From JACRCT01 sp049841135 (GTDB lineage Bacteria; Myxococcota; Myxococcia; Myxococcales; UBA5297), in contig JASGHK010000008.1 of the NCBI GenBank assembly GCA_049841135.1, positions 496,001 to 560,000 of the forward strand: DNA of 64,000 nt, written 5' to 3'. Position 1 is the first letter of the stretch. Each line of letters starts with the position of its first letter. Below, piece after piece: positions 45,498-54,102 of the stretch. A model generated the notes under the pieces. That model was not told the DNA's origin. It saw nothing but the letters and a program-made list of their open reading frames with translations, and made no database searches. The translations under genes were made by a program, and so were the position numbers.

Positions 45498-46709
45498 GTG
45501 ACGCAACCGGCATCCTGGGACCTGAGGCGCTCCGTGGCTCCGCTGGGGCTCTTCTACGCCTGCCTCTACGCCTCGGTGGGCATCACCATGCCCTTCCTTC
45601 CCCAGCACATGAAGGCGCTGGGGCTGTCAGGCACCGACCTCGGCCTGCTGATGGCTGCCTACCCGTTGATGCAGGTGCTGGTGCCGCCCGCGGCGGGCTT
45701 CGTCGCCGACCGTACCCGGCGCGGCGCGCTGCTGCTGTCGTTGCTGACGTTCGGCCATGCGCTCGCCTTCGTCCCGCTCCTCTTCGCGACGACGCGCGCC
45801 GCCATCGCGCCGTGGCTGACGGTGGCCGCGGTCTGCATCGCTCCCCTGTCCATGCTCGCCGACAGCCTGACCCTCGAGCGCCTGGGGCCGGACAGCGCGC
45901 AGTACCCGCGGGTCCGGCTCTGGGGCAGCCTGGGGTTCGTCGCGACCACCCTGGCATTCGGGGCCTTCTGGACCGGGGAGCGCCCGGCCACCGCCTCCGC
46001 CCCGCCGGTGGTCCTCGCGGCCATTGCCGCCGCCACCGTGGCCTTCGGTGCGTCGCTATTGGTGCGCGGGCGCGGTGGTGCCGGCAACGTCCACCTCTCG
46101 GAAGCGCCCGCGATCCTGCGCGACCCGCGCATGCGAAGGCTGGTCGCGGCGACCAGCCTGCACTGGCTCGCCTTCGCCCCTCACAACCTGATGTTCGCCG
46201 TCTACCTCGAAAGCCTCGGCCATTCCCCGTGGATCACCAGCCTCGGGCTGGCGCTAGGGGTCCTCGCCGAGGTGTCCGTGATGGCGCTCTTCCCGCGCTT
46301 CGGCCGGCGCTTCGCTCCTCGACACATCCTGGCCGTCGCCTTCGCCGCCGCGGCGGTGCGGTGGCTCCTGGTCGCCCTCTCGCGCGGCGCGGTCGTGCTC
46401 GTCCTGCTCAACCTTCTGCACGGCCTGGCCTTCGGGGCCTTCATGGTCAGCAGCGTGACCTACGTCAACGACCTTGCCCCGACCCGGCTGCGCGCCACCG
46501 CCCAGGCGCTCTTCGTCTCTCTGACCTATGGCGTCGGCGGCTTCTTGGGCTACGTGCTCGTCGGCCGGCTCTTCGACCTCTTCGAGCCCCGCCAGGTGTT
46601 CATGGCCGCCGCCGTGCTCGAGGTGGTTCCCTTCTTGCTGTCGCTGCGCCTGCCCGACCCGCGGAAGGCGGTCGAACGAGTGCTAGGATTTCCGGAGGTC
46701 ACGCCATGA
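45498..46709 (+). CDS. MFS transporter
   Basis: 403 residues from the GTG at 45498, behind GAGAGG. Twelve hydrophobic helices; the A-loop motif G-F-V-A-D-R-T-R-R-G at ~67 is the MFS signature after helix two, and the second half has G-R-R-F-A-P-R-H. The layout (nucleoside/sugar-like MFS_1 type) resembles transporters for nucleosides or sugar-like solutes, but the substrate cannot be read. ATGA overlap with the next gene. The UshA-like nucleotidase upstream suggests a nucleoside role by context only. Confidence 0.88.
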   Translation: MTQPASWDLRRSVAPLGLFYACLYASVGITMPFLPQHMKALGLSGTDLGLLMAAYPLMQVLVPPAAGFVADRTRRGALLLSLLTFGHALAFVPLLFATTRAAIAPWLTVAAVCIAPLSMLADSLTLERLGPDSAQYPRVRLWGSLGFVATTLAFGAFWTGERPATASAPPVVLAAIAAATVAFGASLLVRGRGGAGNVHLSEAPAILRDPRMRRLVAATSLHWLAFAPHNLMFAVYLESLGHSPWITSLGLALGVLAEVSVMALFPRFGRRFAPRHILAVAFAAAAVRWLLVALSRGAVVLVLLNLLHGLAFGAFMVSSVTYVNDLAPTRLRATAQALFVSLTYGVGGFLGYVLVGRLFDLFEPRQVFMAAAVLEVVPFLLSLRLPDPRKAVERVLGFPEVTP

Positions 46710-47827
46710 GAACTCTCGCCCTCACTGGTTCAGCGCTCCTCTTCGTCTCGCTGGTCCTCACCTCCGCGCCTGCCCGCGCCCAGGTGGACGACGAGGTCTT
46801 CGCCAAGAAGCCCTACGTCTGGAAGCTGGACGAGAAGGACCAGCGCCTGGTGAACACCAAGCTCTTCAAGGCCATCGCGGCCGAGAACGGGCTGAAGAAC
46901 CCGCACTGTGCGCGCGTCGCCGCCTCCCTCTTGGCGGCTTTCGCCGAGGCCACGCCCTTCTTCCACAAGAAGGACAACCGCTTCGCGCTCTTCAAGGTCT
47001 TCACCGACCCGATGACGACCGACAAGTTCCCCGCCGACGACTACCTCGTCCACATGCTCCACCGCGCCATGTTCGACGGGAAGGCGCCGGAGGCCTGGCT
47101 CGAGGCGGCCAAGATGCTCAAGGCCAAGTACAAGGCGCCCATCGACCTCGGGAAGCTCTCGTACGCCGTGGACGGCCCCACGCCCATCGACAGCATCGAC
47201 TTCGGGCTGGCGGTCTTCCTCGACCGGTACAAGACGGAGGTGCTGCTCTCCCCCACCGTGGCCTTGGCCTCCGCCCTGGAGCGCTTCCAGGACCGCTACC
47301 TGGACCGCGACCTGGCCTGGGGCGGCCTGGTGCTGGCCGACATCCACAAGGAGGACAAGCCACCGCCCCCCAAGCTCAAGAAGGGGCAGAAGCCGCCGCC
47401 GCCGCCACCTCCCTCGGACGACGAGGAGGAGGAGCAGTGGCCCAAGTACTTCGCGAGCCTGCTCGTGCCGCAGTTCACGCCGTACCAGAACCCGATGTTC
47501 CCCACCAAGCAGCCCGAGCCGATGCGCGTCATCGTGCAGATGAGCGCGGAGCAGTACCTCGACGTCAAGAAGGTGGTCGTCTCCCGGCCCTACCTGGTCC
47601 ACGGCCGCTTCTACGGCTTCAAGACCGGGGACGTGAAGAAGGACGAGCCTCCGATGACCATCGACATCCGCAACGGCCTCCTCTTCGAAGAGCACGACTG
47701 GACGAACTACGCGGGCTTCGCCAACGCCGAGGACGTCGAGGCCTGCGAGATCGCCATCAACGACCTCTCGCCGCTGGGGCTCAAGGACCACACGGGCGTC
47801 GGCGATCGAGACGCCTTCGCTCACTGA
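46706..47827 (+). CDS. exported protein of unknown function, Pro-rich linker
   Basis: 373 residues from the ATG at 46706, overlapping the transporter stop. Signal peptide (S-A-L-L-F-V-S-L-V-L-T-S-A-P-A-R-A). A helical first half (F-A-K-K-P-Y-V-W-K-L-D, L-L-A-A-F-A-E-A-T-P-F-F) and a second half with V-I-V-Q-M-S-A-E-Q-Y-L and Y-G-F-K-T-G-D are joined by a linker of Lys, Pro and acidic residues (P-P-P-P-P-P-P-S-D-D-E-E-E-E). No recognised family. Co-translated with the MFS carrier. Confidence 0.7.
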   Translation: MRTLALTGSALLFVSLVLTSAPARAQVDDEVFAKKPYVWKLDEKDQRLVNTKLFKAIAAENGLKNPHCARVAASLLAAFAEATPFFHKKDNRFALFKVFTDPMTTDKFPADDYLVHMLHRAMFDGKAPEAWLEAAKMLKAKYKAPIDLGKLSYAVDGPTPIDSIDFGLAVFLDRYKTEVLLSPTVALASALERFQDRYLDRDLAWGGLVLADIHKEDKPPPPKLKKGQKPPPPPPPSDDEEEEQWPKYFASLLVPQFTPYQNPMFPTKQPEPMRVIVQMSAEQYLDVKKVVVSRPYLVHGRFYGFKTGDVKKDEPPMTIDIRNGLLFEEHDWTNYAGFANAEDVEACEIAINDLSPLGLKDHTGVGDRDAFAH

Positions 47828-47958
47828 CGGGACACGGACCCGACGAGCGCGGTCCCGCCCGGAGTCACAACCCCTCGTTTCGACGGGATTTTGCCTCGGA
47901 GCACCTTGGCTGAGCCCTTGCAGCCTCGCGAGCCAATTCACGCTCACGAGGGGTCGCC

Positions 47959-48837
47959 ATGAAGGTCCAGAACGAGCAGTCCACGCCCAGCTCGGGTGCC
48001 GCTCCCACTTCGTCCACCACCTTCGCCCAGGCCCTCCGGAACAAGTCCGCGCCGAAGCATCTGGGGCAGGCCAACAGGCCCACCAAGCCACCGACCCAAG
48101 CCAGAGCGACGCCTGAGGCCGCCAAGCCCGCTGCGACGAAGACCGGGACGCCCACCACGCCCGCACGCCCTGCTCCGAAGTCAGCCCCGGTCAAGACGGA
48201 CGCTCCCAAGGTGGGCCGCGTCGTCGCGCAGCTGCGGGCCCGAGCCCAGGCCCAAGTCCAAGTCCAGCGAGGCGTCGCCGAGAGCCGGACGAAGGCCTCG
48301 CGGCAGCTCCTGGCATCCCGGTCCGCCGACCAGGTCCACGCCGCCGCCCACGCCGCTTCGGCCAAGGTCAACGCCACGCACCAGGTCGAGCGCGCCCAGG
48401 ACCAGGTTCGAGCAGGGCTCTTCCAGGCGATCGAGCGCGAGTGCGCGAAGGCGCCCACCTCTTCGACCGAACGGGAGCCGGAGCAGCGCCTCTCGACGCC
48501 AGCGCCGGACACGTCGCCGCGGCCCGAGCACCAGGCTTCGGCCGTTGCCGAAAGCTCGACGGCCAGCGCCTCCTCGACTCAGCGGGCCGAAGCGGTCGCG
48601 GCGCTGGTCGAGCGCATCGACGCGGCGCTCAAGGACGGTCAGCCCACCCTGAGCCTCGGGCTTGCGGACCGCTCCGGGGCGTCCTCGGTGGAGATCTCCA
48701 AGACCGCCAAGGGCGAGGTCGCCGTGCGCATCGCCGCCCGAGCTGGGCGCAGGCAGAACCTCGAGGCCGCCGGCGAGGAGATTCGCTCCGCCCTCGAGGC
48801 CCGAGGCCTCCGGCTCAAGAGCCTGACCGTCGCCTGA
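47959..48837 (+). CDS. FliK/SctP-like C-terminal domain protein
   Basis: 292 residues, ATG 47959, behind GAGGGG. No signal. The first ~200 residues are low-complexity (Ala, Pro, Thr, Gln). The last ~75 (T-L-S-L-G-L-A-D, G-E-V-A-V-R-I-A-A-R-A, I-R-S-A-L-E-A-R-G-L-R-L) fit the pattern of the flagellar hook-length control (Flg_hook) domain: a beta-alpha core with leucines spaced as in FliK or the type III needle-length regulator SctP. No flagellar or type III gene is nearby, so its partner is unknown. Confidence 0.55.
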   Translation: MKVQNEQSTPSSGAAPTSSTTFAQALRNKSAPKHLGQANRPTKPPTQARATPEAAKPAATKTGTPTTPARPAPKSAPVKTDAPKVGRVVAQLRARAQAQVQVQRGVAESRTKASRQLLASRSADQVHAAAHAASAKVNATHQVERAQDQVRAGLFQAIERECAKAPTSSTEREPEQRLSTPAPDTSPRPEHQASAVAESSTASASSTQRAEAVAALVERIDAALKDGQPTLSLGLADRSGASSVEISKTAKGEVAVRIAARAGRRQNLEAAGEEIRSALEARGLRLKSLTVA

Positions 48838-48862
48838 GCCGTTCGCTCCGGCAGCAATCCAT

Positions 48863-49493
48863 TCAGCGAACTGCGCGACGCCCCTGGATGACCGGGAGCG
48901 CCCCGTGAAGGAACAAGTCGGCGACGAACGGCGCCTGGTTGACCAGAAGCCCACGGGGGTTGGACCGCAGCCAGCGCCGGAGGAAGCCTTCACTGAGCGA
49001 GAGCAGCACCACGGCCAGATCGTCCGCGATCTTCCGACCGCGCGGTCCCAGGCGCTCGTTCTCGCGGAACCACCGGGCCAGCCGCAAGCGGAACACCTCG
49101 TACCCGTCCCCATGCTCGCCGTCGGCGGAGCGGCCCTTGATCGGAAGCGTGAGGAACACCGCCAGGATGTCGCGCCGGCGGTCGCTCATGGCAAACATGC
49201 GCCGCAGCAGAAGCTCCACTCGCTGCCCGGTCGTCAGGCCCTCGGGAAACCCCTCGTCGAAGACCGCCAGGATCTCGGAGGCGAGCATCGCCGAAAGCGC
49301 CTCGACGATTCTGATCCTTGCCCCCGAAGTACGCGTACAGCGAGGGCACCGTGTACCCGGCCTCCTCGGCGATGTCGGCCATCGTGGCCTGTGAGTAGCC
49401 CTTGCGGGCAATGGCGCGCGCCGCGGCGTCGAGGATCTCCTCGCGGGCGCGGCCGTTCCTGCGTTCCCGGGCGTGGTCAGGTGTCGGGACCAT
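48863..49493 (-). CDS. TetR family regulator (one +1 frameshift)
   Basis: About 209 residues after removal of one T at 49309-49310, giving F-G-G-K-D-Q-I-V-E-A-L-S-A-M. ATG 49493 with GGAG upstream. N-terminal helix-turn-helix: A-R-E-E-I-L-D-A-A-A, G-Y-S-Q-A-T-M-A-D-I-A-E-E-A-G-Y-T and Y-A-Y-F-G-G-K. The C-terminal ligand/dimer domain is helical (V-E-L-L-L-R-R-M-F). Divergent from an ABC exporter pair (159 bp), which it likely represses on binding a small molecule. No clear operator palindrome was seen in the gap. Confidence 0.87.
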
Positions 49494-49652
49494 TGTGTCT
49501 CCTTTATGGCCCCCTCAAGTCGGCTTTCATTGTCTCTCTGCCACCGGGGCAAATTCAACCACCGGCCAGTCGCGGCCAGCCCCTCCAGCAGCCGCGTGCG
49601 CCACCTGGGTCGCTCCGCTACTGTTCGGACTCGCCGACTCAAGGAGGCGCGC

Positions 49653-50606
49653 TTGCCAGCGGTGGAAGTCAGCGAGCTCTTCAAGAGCTACGAGCCGAGC
49701 CGGCGCGAGCGCAAGGACGGCAAGGGGCCGATCGAGGCCCTCAAGGGCGTCAGCCTCGCGGTGAACGAGGGGGAGCTGTTCGCCTTGCTGGGCCCCAACG
49801 GAGCGGGCAAGACCACCCTGTTCTCCATCCTCTCCACCCTTCGCCGTCTCACCCGCGGCTCGGCCAAGGTCCTGGGCCACGACGTCGTCGAGGACCGCCA
49901 GCCCATCCGCCAGCAGATAGGCATCGTCTTCCAGGAGCCCGCCCTCGACTTCCGGCTCTCGGCCCGCGACAACCTCCTGGTGATGGGCATGCTCTACGGC
50001 CTGCCGGGCAAGGTGGCGAAGGAGCGCGCCGAGAAGGTCCTGACCGAGCTCGACCTCGCCGAAGCCGCCGGTCGCACGCCCCGCGAGCTCTCCGGCGGCC
50101 AGAAGCGGCGCCTGGAGCTTGCCCGCTCGCTCATCCCCAGCCCACGGCTGCTCTTCCTGGACGAGGCGACGCTCGGGCTCGACGTCGACGCGCGCCGCAC
50201 CTTCTGGGCGCAGATCCGCGACCTCTCCCGCCACGGCCGCACCGTGGTCTTCAGCACCCACTACATGGAGGAGGCCGACGTCGCCGACCGCATTGCCCTC
50301 ATCCACGGCGGAAAGATCATCGCGCTCGACAGTCCACAGGCGCTCAAGGCCCGGCTGGGAGGCGGAGTGATCCTGCTGGGCGTGAGCGAGCGCGAGAAGG
50401 CCGCCGCCTGGCTGAAGGATTGGGGGCTCGCCTCGGAGAGCACCCAGCAGGGCCTGATGCTCGTCGCGCGCGACCCGGCGGCGCTGCTCCCCGAGCTGCT
50501 CAAGAGCGCGCCCTTCCACGTGTCACGCGCCGAGGTGCGCGAGCCCAGCCTCGAGGACGTGTTCCTCTCGTTGACCGGCAAGGGCCTGCAGGGTGAGCGC
50601 CCATGA
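49653..50606 (+). CDS. ABC transporter ATP-binding protein
   Basis: 317 residues from the TTG at 49653, just after AAGGAGG. Walker A G-P-N-G-A-G-K-T at ~48, Q-loop with F-Q-E-P near 92, signature L-S-G-G-Q-K-R at ~146, Walker B L-L-F-L-D-E-A-T-L-G at ~168 and H-switch S-T-H-Y near 202. A C-terminal regulatory-like segment follows. It is the DrrA/CcmA-type exporter ATPase; it couples to the next gene with a 4-bp overlap. Predicted TetR control. Confidence 0.95.
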   Translation: MPAVEVSELFKSYEPSRRERKDGKGPIEALKGVSLAVNEGELFALLGPNGAGKTTLFSILSTLRRLTRGSAKVLGHDVVEDRQPIRQQIGIVFQEPALDFRLSARDNLLVMGMLYGLPGKVAKERAEKVLTELDLAEAAGRTPRELSGGQKRRLELARSLIPSPRLLFLDEATLGLDVDARRTFWAQIRDLSRHGRTVVFSTHYMEEADVADRIALIHGGKIIALDSPQALKARLGGGVILLGVSEREKAAAWLKDWGLASESTQQGLMLVARDPAALLPELLKSAPFHVSRAEVREPSLEDVFLSLTGKGLQGERP

Positions 50607-51376
50607 ACTCGCCCGAGCCAGCCCCCATCGGCTTCGGCCGAGGCCTATGGGCGGTGCTGCTGCGCGACATCAAGCGCTACCTGGCGGACCACCTGCGCGT
50701 GGTCACCAACCTCGCCCAGCCGCTGCTCTACCTGTTCGTGCTCGGCTCCGGCATCGGCGCCTCGAGCCGGCTCGCGGGCGGCTACCTGCCGTACATCTTT
50801 CCGGGCGTGGTGGCGATGTCGCTGCTGTTCACCGCGACGTTCTCCGGCATCGGCATCGTCTTCGACCGCGAGTACGGCTTCCTCAAGGCGGTGCTGGTCG
50901 CTCCGGTCAGCCGCCGGGAGATCGCTCTCGCCAAGGTCCTCTCCGGCGCGCTCCAAGGGTTGATGCAAGGGCTGCTGCTGCTGTGCTTCGCGCCGCTCAC
51001 CGGCCTTCGGCCCTCGGTGCTCCAGGTCGGCGGTATGCTGCTGGGGATGATCCTCTCGGCCCTGGTCTTCTCCGCCATGGGAGTCGCCATCGCCACGCGC
51101 TTCAAGTCCGCCGAGGTCTTCCCGGTCATCATGAACGCGGTGCTCCTGCCGATGTTCTTCCTGTCCGGCGCTCTCTACCCGCTGACCAACGCGCCGCGGT
51201 GGCTCACGCTCCTCGCCTACCTCGATCCGGTGGCCTATGGGGTGGACCTGATGCGCGGAGAGCTCCTCGGCGAGCACCACTTCCACCCCCTGCTATCGCT
51301 GGGCGTGATGGCCTTCGCCTTCGTGCTCCTCACCTGGCTCTCGGTGCGCGCCTTCGAGCAAGGCGAAGAGGTCTGA
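50603..51376 (+). CDS. ABC-2 type exporter permease
   Basis: 257 residues, ATG 50603. Six hydrophobic helices in ABC-2 order, with the typical conserved block F-D-R-E-Y-G-F-L-K-A-V-L-V-A-P after helix two and P-L-T-N-A-P-R-W before helix five. It forms an efflux pump with the preceding ATPase, perhaps for a drug or lipid. The next operon begins ~100 bp downstream. Confidence 0.94.
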   Translation: MNSPEPAPIGFGRGLWAVLLRDIKRYLADHLRVVTNLAQPLLYLFVLGSGIGASSRLAGGYLPYIFPGVVAMSLLFTATFSGIGIVFDREYGFLKAVLVAPVSRREIALAKVLSGALQGLMQGLLLLCFAPLTGLRPSVLQVGGMLLGMILSALVFSAMGVAIATRFKSAEVFPVIMNAVLLPMFFLSGALYPLTNAPRWLTLLAYLDPVAYGVDLMRGELLGEHHFHPLLSLGVMAFAFVLLTWLSVRAFEQGEEV

Positions 51377-51478
51377 GCTCGTGGCTGCGAGCCCACGCCG
51401 ACTAACTCGGGCCGCGGCTGGCGACACGCCAGTCGGAGACTGCGAAGATGGCGCTGCGCTTCCGTGGGTGACCCGTCC

Positions 51479-52285
51479 ATGCCGACCGCAGCCCTCCTCC
51501 TGTTCGCGATGCTCGCCGCGCCCCCGCCCGACGCGGCTTTCGAGTCGATCGTCTCGGGTCTTGCCGGTCGCAGCCACGAGGACTCCTGTATGCAGATGGC
51601 GTCCTGGCTCTCGGCGAACCCGAATTCGCCGGAAGTCCCGCGCGGGCTGCTCTGGGTCGCGCGCATCCGTCTGCTCGAGGGCCGCTCCGACCTCGCGCGA
51701 CCGCTGATGGAGCGCGCCCGCCACGAGGGCGCTGGGACACGCTGGGAGAACGCCGCGCTCAAGGAGCTGGCGGACCTCGACGCGGCAGAGCACCGCTTCT
51801 CCGAGGCGATCGCCGGATACGACCGCCTCGCCAGCTCCCCCGAGCGCTACTGGAGCACCCTGGGCCAGCTCGCCGCGAAGTCCGCCCGGGCGGAGCGCGT
51901 TCGCTGGTACAGCGGCTGGGGCGTCGGCCTCGCGCTCTTCACCCTCGTCGCCTTCCGCTTGTCGCTCGCGCTGCGCTCGGGCACGCGACTGCTTCCTGTT
52001 CCGCTCGAGGCTTGGATCGCCCTGCCCGTCGCGGCGGCACTGCTCTTCCTCGCTTTCAAGAAGCCGCCCGCGCAGCTCCAGGCCGTCACGACCATCGCGG
52101 TCGGAGGCCTGGCGCTCTTGTGGGCCAACACGGTCGTCCTGCGAGGCAGGGTCCTGTCGGGCAGACGGCGGGCAGGAGAAGTGTTGCTCGCCGCCGGGCA
52201 AGCGCTCGCGCTCTCCTACTGCGCCTTCGTCGGGAGCGGGCTGTGGGCCAAGCTGCTGGCAACGCTGCGCCTGGGGGCCGACTGA
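51479..52285 (+). CDS. TPR-like membrane protein in the radical-SAM operon
   Basis: 268 residues from the ATG at 51479 (a GTG at 51464 is also open). Signal-like start (T-A-A-L-L-L-F-A-M-L-A-A), a helical TPR-like middle (A-S-W-L-S-A-N-P-N-S-P-E-V, A-E-H-R-F-S-E-A-I-A-G-Y-D), and four membrane helices in the second half (V-G-L-A-L-F-T-L-V-A-F-R, A-W-I-A-L-P-V-A-A-A-L-L-F-L). Its stop overlaps the start of the 68-residue peptide. It might export, hold or recognise the peptide. Not a recognised family. Confidence 0.65.
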   Translation: MPTAALLLFAMLAAPPPDAAFESIVSGLAGRSHEDSCMQMASWLSANPNSPEVPRGLLWVARIRLLEGRSDLARPLMERARHEGAGTRWENAALKELADLDAAEHRFSEAIAGYDRLASSPERYWSTLGQLAAKSARAERVRWYSGWGVGLALFTLVAFRLSLALRSGTRLLPVPLEAWIALPVAAALLFLAFKKPPAQLQAVTTIAVGGLALLWANTVVLRGRVLSGRRRAGEVLLAAGQALALSYCAFVGSGLWAKLLATLRLGAD

Positions 52286-52491
52286 TGCGCCGGCATTCAC
52301 CCGCGAGTGATCCTCGTCCGCGCGTCCTCGGCGTGCGCCTGGGGGCCAACCCCAACTCGAGCTCGCTCTCCGTCGACGTGATGCAGCTCCTGCTCGGCGG
52401 CGCGGGAAGCCTGGTGGTGGGGATGGTGCTTTCCGTGCTTCTGCGCGGCCGCAGGCCCAAACCGCCGCCCGAGTCCGAGACCAGGCCGTGA
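52285..52491 (+). CDS. 68-residue peptide next to radical SAM enzyme (candidate precursor)
   Basis: Starts at ATG 52285, inside the TGA of the preceding gene, and its TGA overlaps the GTG of the radical SAM gene. N terminus ~1-19 is basic (R-R-H-S-P, R-P-R-V-L-G-V-R). Residues 20-27 read G-A-N-P-N-S-S-S. A hydrophobic helix (~33-54, L-L-L-G-G-A-G-S-L-V-V-G-M-V-L-S-V) follows, then a basic Pro-rich tail. Size and position suit a RiPP precursor or a small membrane anchor. No Cys is present, so a Cys-linked crosslink is excluded. Confidence 0.65.
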   Translation: MRRHSPASDPRPRVLGVRLGANPNSSSLSVDVMQLLLGGAGSLVVGMVLSVLLRGRRPKPPPESETRP

Positions 52492-53642
52492 AGGTCCGCC
52501 CCGAGTGGTTCGGCGCGACCGTGAGCCTCGAGCGGCCGCGTGCCCTGGTGCAGGTCAACCGCTCGATGGCGCGCCTGCTCGGCGTCGCCGCGAGCCCGCT
52601 CTGGCGCGGTCCCGACCCCGGCCAGCTCTGCGCCCCGACCGAGGTCCATGTCGTCGTCTCCAAGCGTTGCTCGGCCGGCTGCCGGAGCTGCTACGTCGAC
52701 GCTCGCCCCGACGGCCCGGCCCTCTCGCTCGAGCAAGGCAAGGCCGTCCTCTCCAACCTCGCCGACCTCGGCGTCTTTCACGTCGCGCTCGGCGGCGGCG
52801 AGGCCCTCGAGCTCGACTGGCTCTTCGAGCTGGCGACCCACGCCCGCCGGGTTGGCCTCCTCCCCAACTTGACGACCAACGGCCTGGACCTTACGCCGCG
52901 CACCGCCGAGCAGTGCCGGGACTTCGGCCAGATCAACGTGAGCATCGACGGCGTCGGCGAAGGCTATCGGCAGGCGCGAGGCCTGGATGGCTTCGAGCGC
53001 GCGCGCCGGGGCCTGCGGCTGCTGCGCGCGGTCAAGCGAGAGGTCGGGCTCAACTGCGTCGTGTCGCGCTCCAACTTCGATCGGCTCGGCGAGGTCCTCG
53101 CCTTCGCCAAGTCCGAGAAGCTGAGCGAGGTCGAGCTCCTGCGACTCAAGCCTGCGGGCCGCGCCTTGGAGTCCTGGCAGGACGAGGCGCTCACGCCCGA
53201 CCAGGCCCGCTCGCTCTACCCCAGGGTCCGCTGGCTCGCGCTGCGCCACCGCATCCGCGTGAAGCTCGACTGCTCCTTTGCGCCGCTGGTCTTCTGGCAC
53301 CGCCCTTCGCTCGCGGCGTGCCGCTTCTTCGGAGTCGTCGGCTGCGCCGGCGGAGACCTGCTCGCCGCGGTCCATCCCGACGGTTCGCTCACCGGTTGCT
53401 CGTTCGGCGGCCCGGTGGAAGCCAGCGCCTTCGATCCCGCGGCGGTCCGCGCGGCCCTGGACGTGGGCTTCGGCTGGTTTCGCGCCTTCAAGGCCAAGGC
53501 ACCCGAGCCCTGCCGCAGCTGCCGATACCTCGAGCTCTGCAACGGCGGCTGCCGCGTCGTCGCCCAGGCCTCGGGCGGCGACGCGCTCACCCCCGACCCC
53601 GGCTGTCCCTACGTCGCCGGCGCTGCGCCAGGCTGGGCGTAG
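52488..53642 (+). CDS. radical SAM/SPASM peptide-maturase-like enzyme
   Basis: 384 residues from the GTG at 52488. The [4Fe-4S]/SAM motif is C61-x3-C65-x2-C68 (R-C-S-A-G-C-R-S-C-Y), followed by the G-G-G-E-A SAM ribose block and I-N-V-S-I-D-G. The C-terminal SPASM region has G-C-A-G-G, G-C-S-F, C-R-S-C-R-Y-L-E-L-C-N-G-G-C-R and a last G-C-P, enough Cys for two auxiliary clusters. The first ~45 residues (W-F-G-A-T-V-S-L-E-R-P-R-A-L-V-Q-V-N) may bind a leader peptide. It ends over the stop of the convergent Cse2-like gene (34-bp overlap). Confidence 0.9.
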   Translation: MKVRPEWFGATVSLERPRALVQVNRSMARLLGVAASPLWRGPDPGQLCAPTEVHVVVSKRCSAGCRSCYVDARPDGPALSLEQGKAVLSNLADLGVFHVALGGGEALELDWLFELATHARRVGLLPNLTTNGLDLTPRTAEQCRDFGQINVSIDGVGEGYRQARGLDGFERARRGLRLLRAVKREVGLNCVVSRSNFDRLGEVLAFAKSEKLSEVELLRLKPAGRALESWQDEALTPDQARSLYPRVRWLALRHRIRVKLDCSFAPLVFWHRPSLAACRFFGVVGCAGGDLLAAVHPDGSLTGCSFGGPVEASAFDPAAVRAALDVGFGWFRAFKAKAPEPCRSCRYLELCNGGCRVVAQASGGDALTPDPGCPYVAGAAPGWA

Positions 53643-54100
53643 AAGTCCTTGTCCCAGGCCTTGCGGACCTTGTCGCTCCAGAAGAAGAGGTCACGGCCGA
53701 GCACGCCCCAATCCACCGGCTTCTTCGTCTCGGCGAGCAGCTTGCGGATGCGGGGCACCAGCTCGTCGACGTCGCGCGCCTGCGTCAGGTGCTTGTACTT
53801 GAGCGCCTGCTCGGGGGTCTGAGGGTTCTGTCCCGGGTACAGCGCCTCGCGCAGGAAGATCCCGGGCTTGAAGCCAGCCGGATCGGCCAGCTGCGGCGCC
53901 GCCGGGAAGCACGCCACCAGGTGCGCCAGCCGCAGCCGGTTGTCGTCGGACTGCGAGCCCGCGAGCTTCCAGAACGTGCGGTCCATCATGATCGCGCTGG
54001 CATTGGGGCAGCGCTTGAGCGCCTCCCGCTCCGCCTCCGCCAGGGCTTCGTAGCTCTTGCGCAGCTCGCGGATGTCCTGCGCCGTCAGCAGATCGGCCAT
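53609..54100 (-). CDS. Cse2/CasB-like protein outside a CRISPR locus
   Basis: 163 residues from the ATG at 54100. The layout matches Cse2 (CasB, the type I-E Cascade small subunit, ~160 residues): L-R-K-S-Y-E-A-L near the start, F-W-K-L-A-G near residue 43, L-R-L-A-H-L-V-A-C-F, K-H-L-T-Q-A-R-D-V-D-E-L-V-P-R-I-R-K-L-L near 105, and P-V-D-W-G-V-L-G-R-D-L-F-F-W-S-D-K-V-R-K near 128. The order and spacing are those of E. coli CasB. It is not in a cas operon; its partner gene encodes a ParB-N protein, ending 2 bp upstream. Confidence 0.7.
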   Translation of the reverse strand: MADLLTAQDIRELRKSYEALAEAEREALKRCPNASAIMMDRTFWKLAGSQSDDNRLRLAHLVACFPAAPQLADPAGFKPGIFLREALYPGQNPQTPEQALKYKHLTQARDVDELVPRIRKLLAETKKPVDWGVLGRDLFFWSDKVRKAWDKDFYAQPGAAPAT

Positions 54101-54102
54101 CG

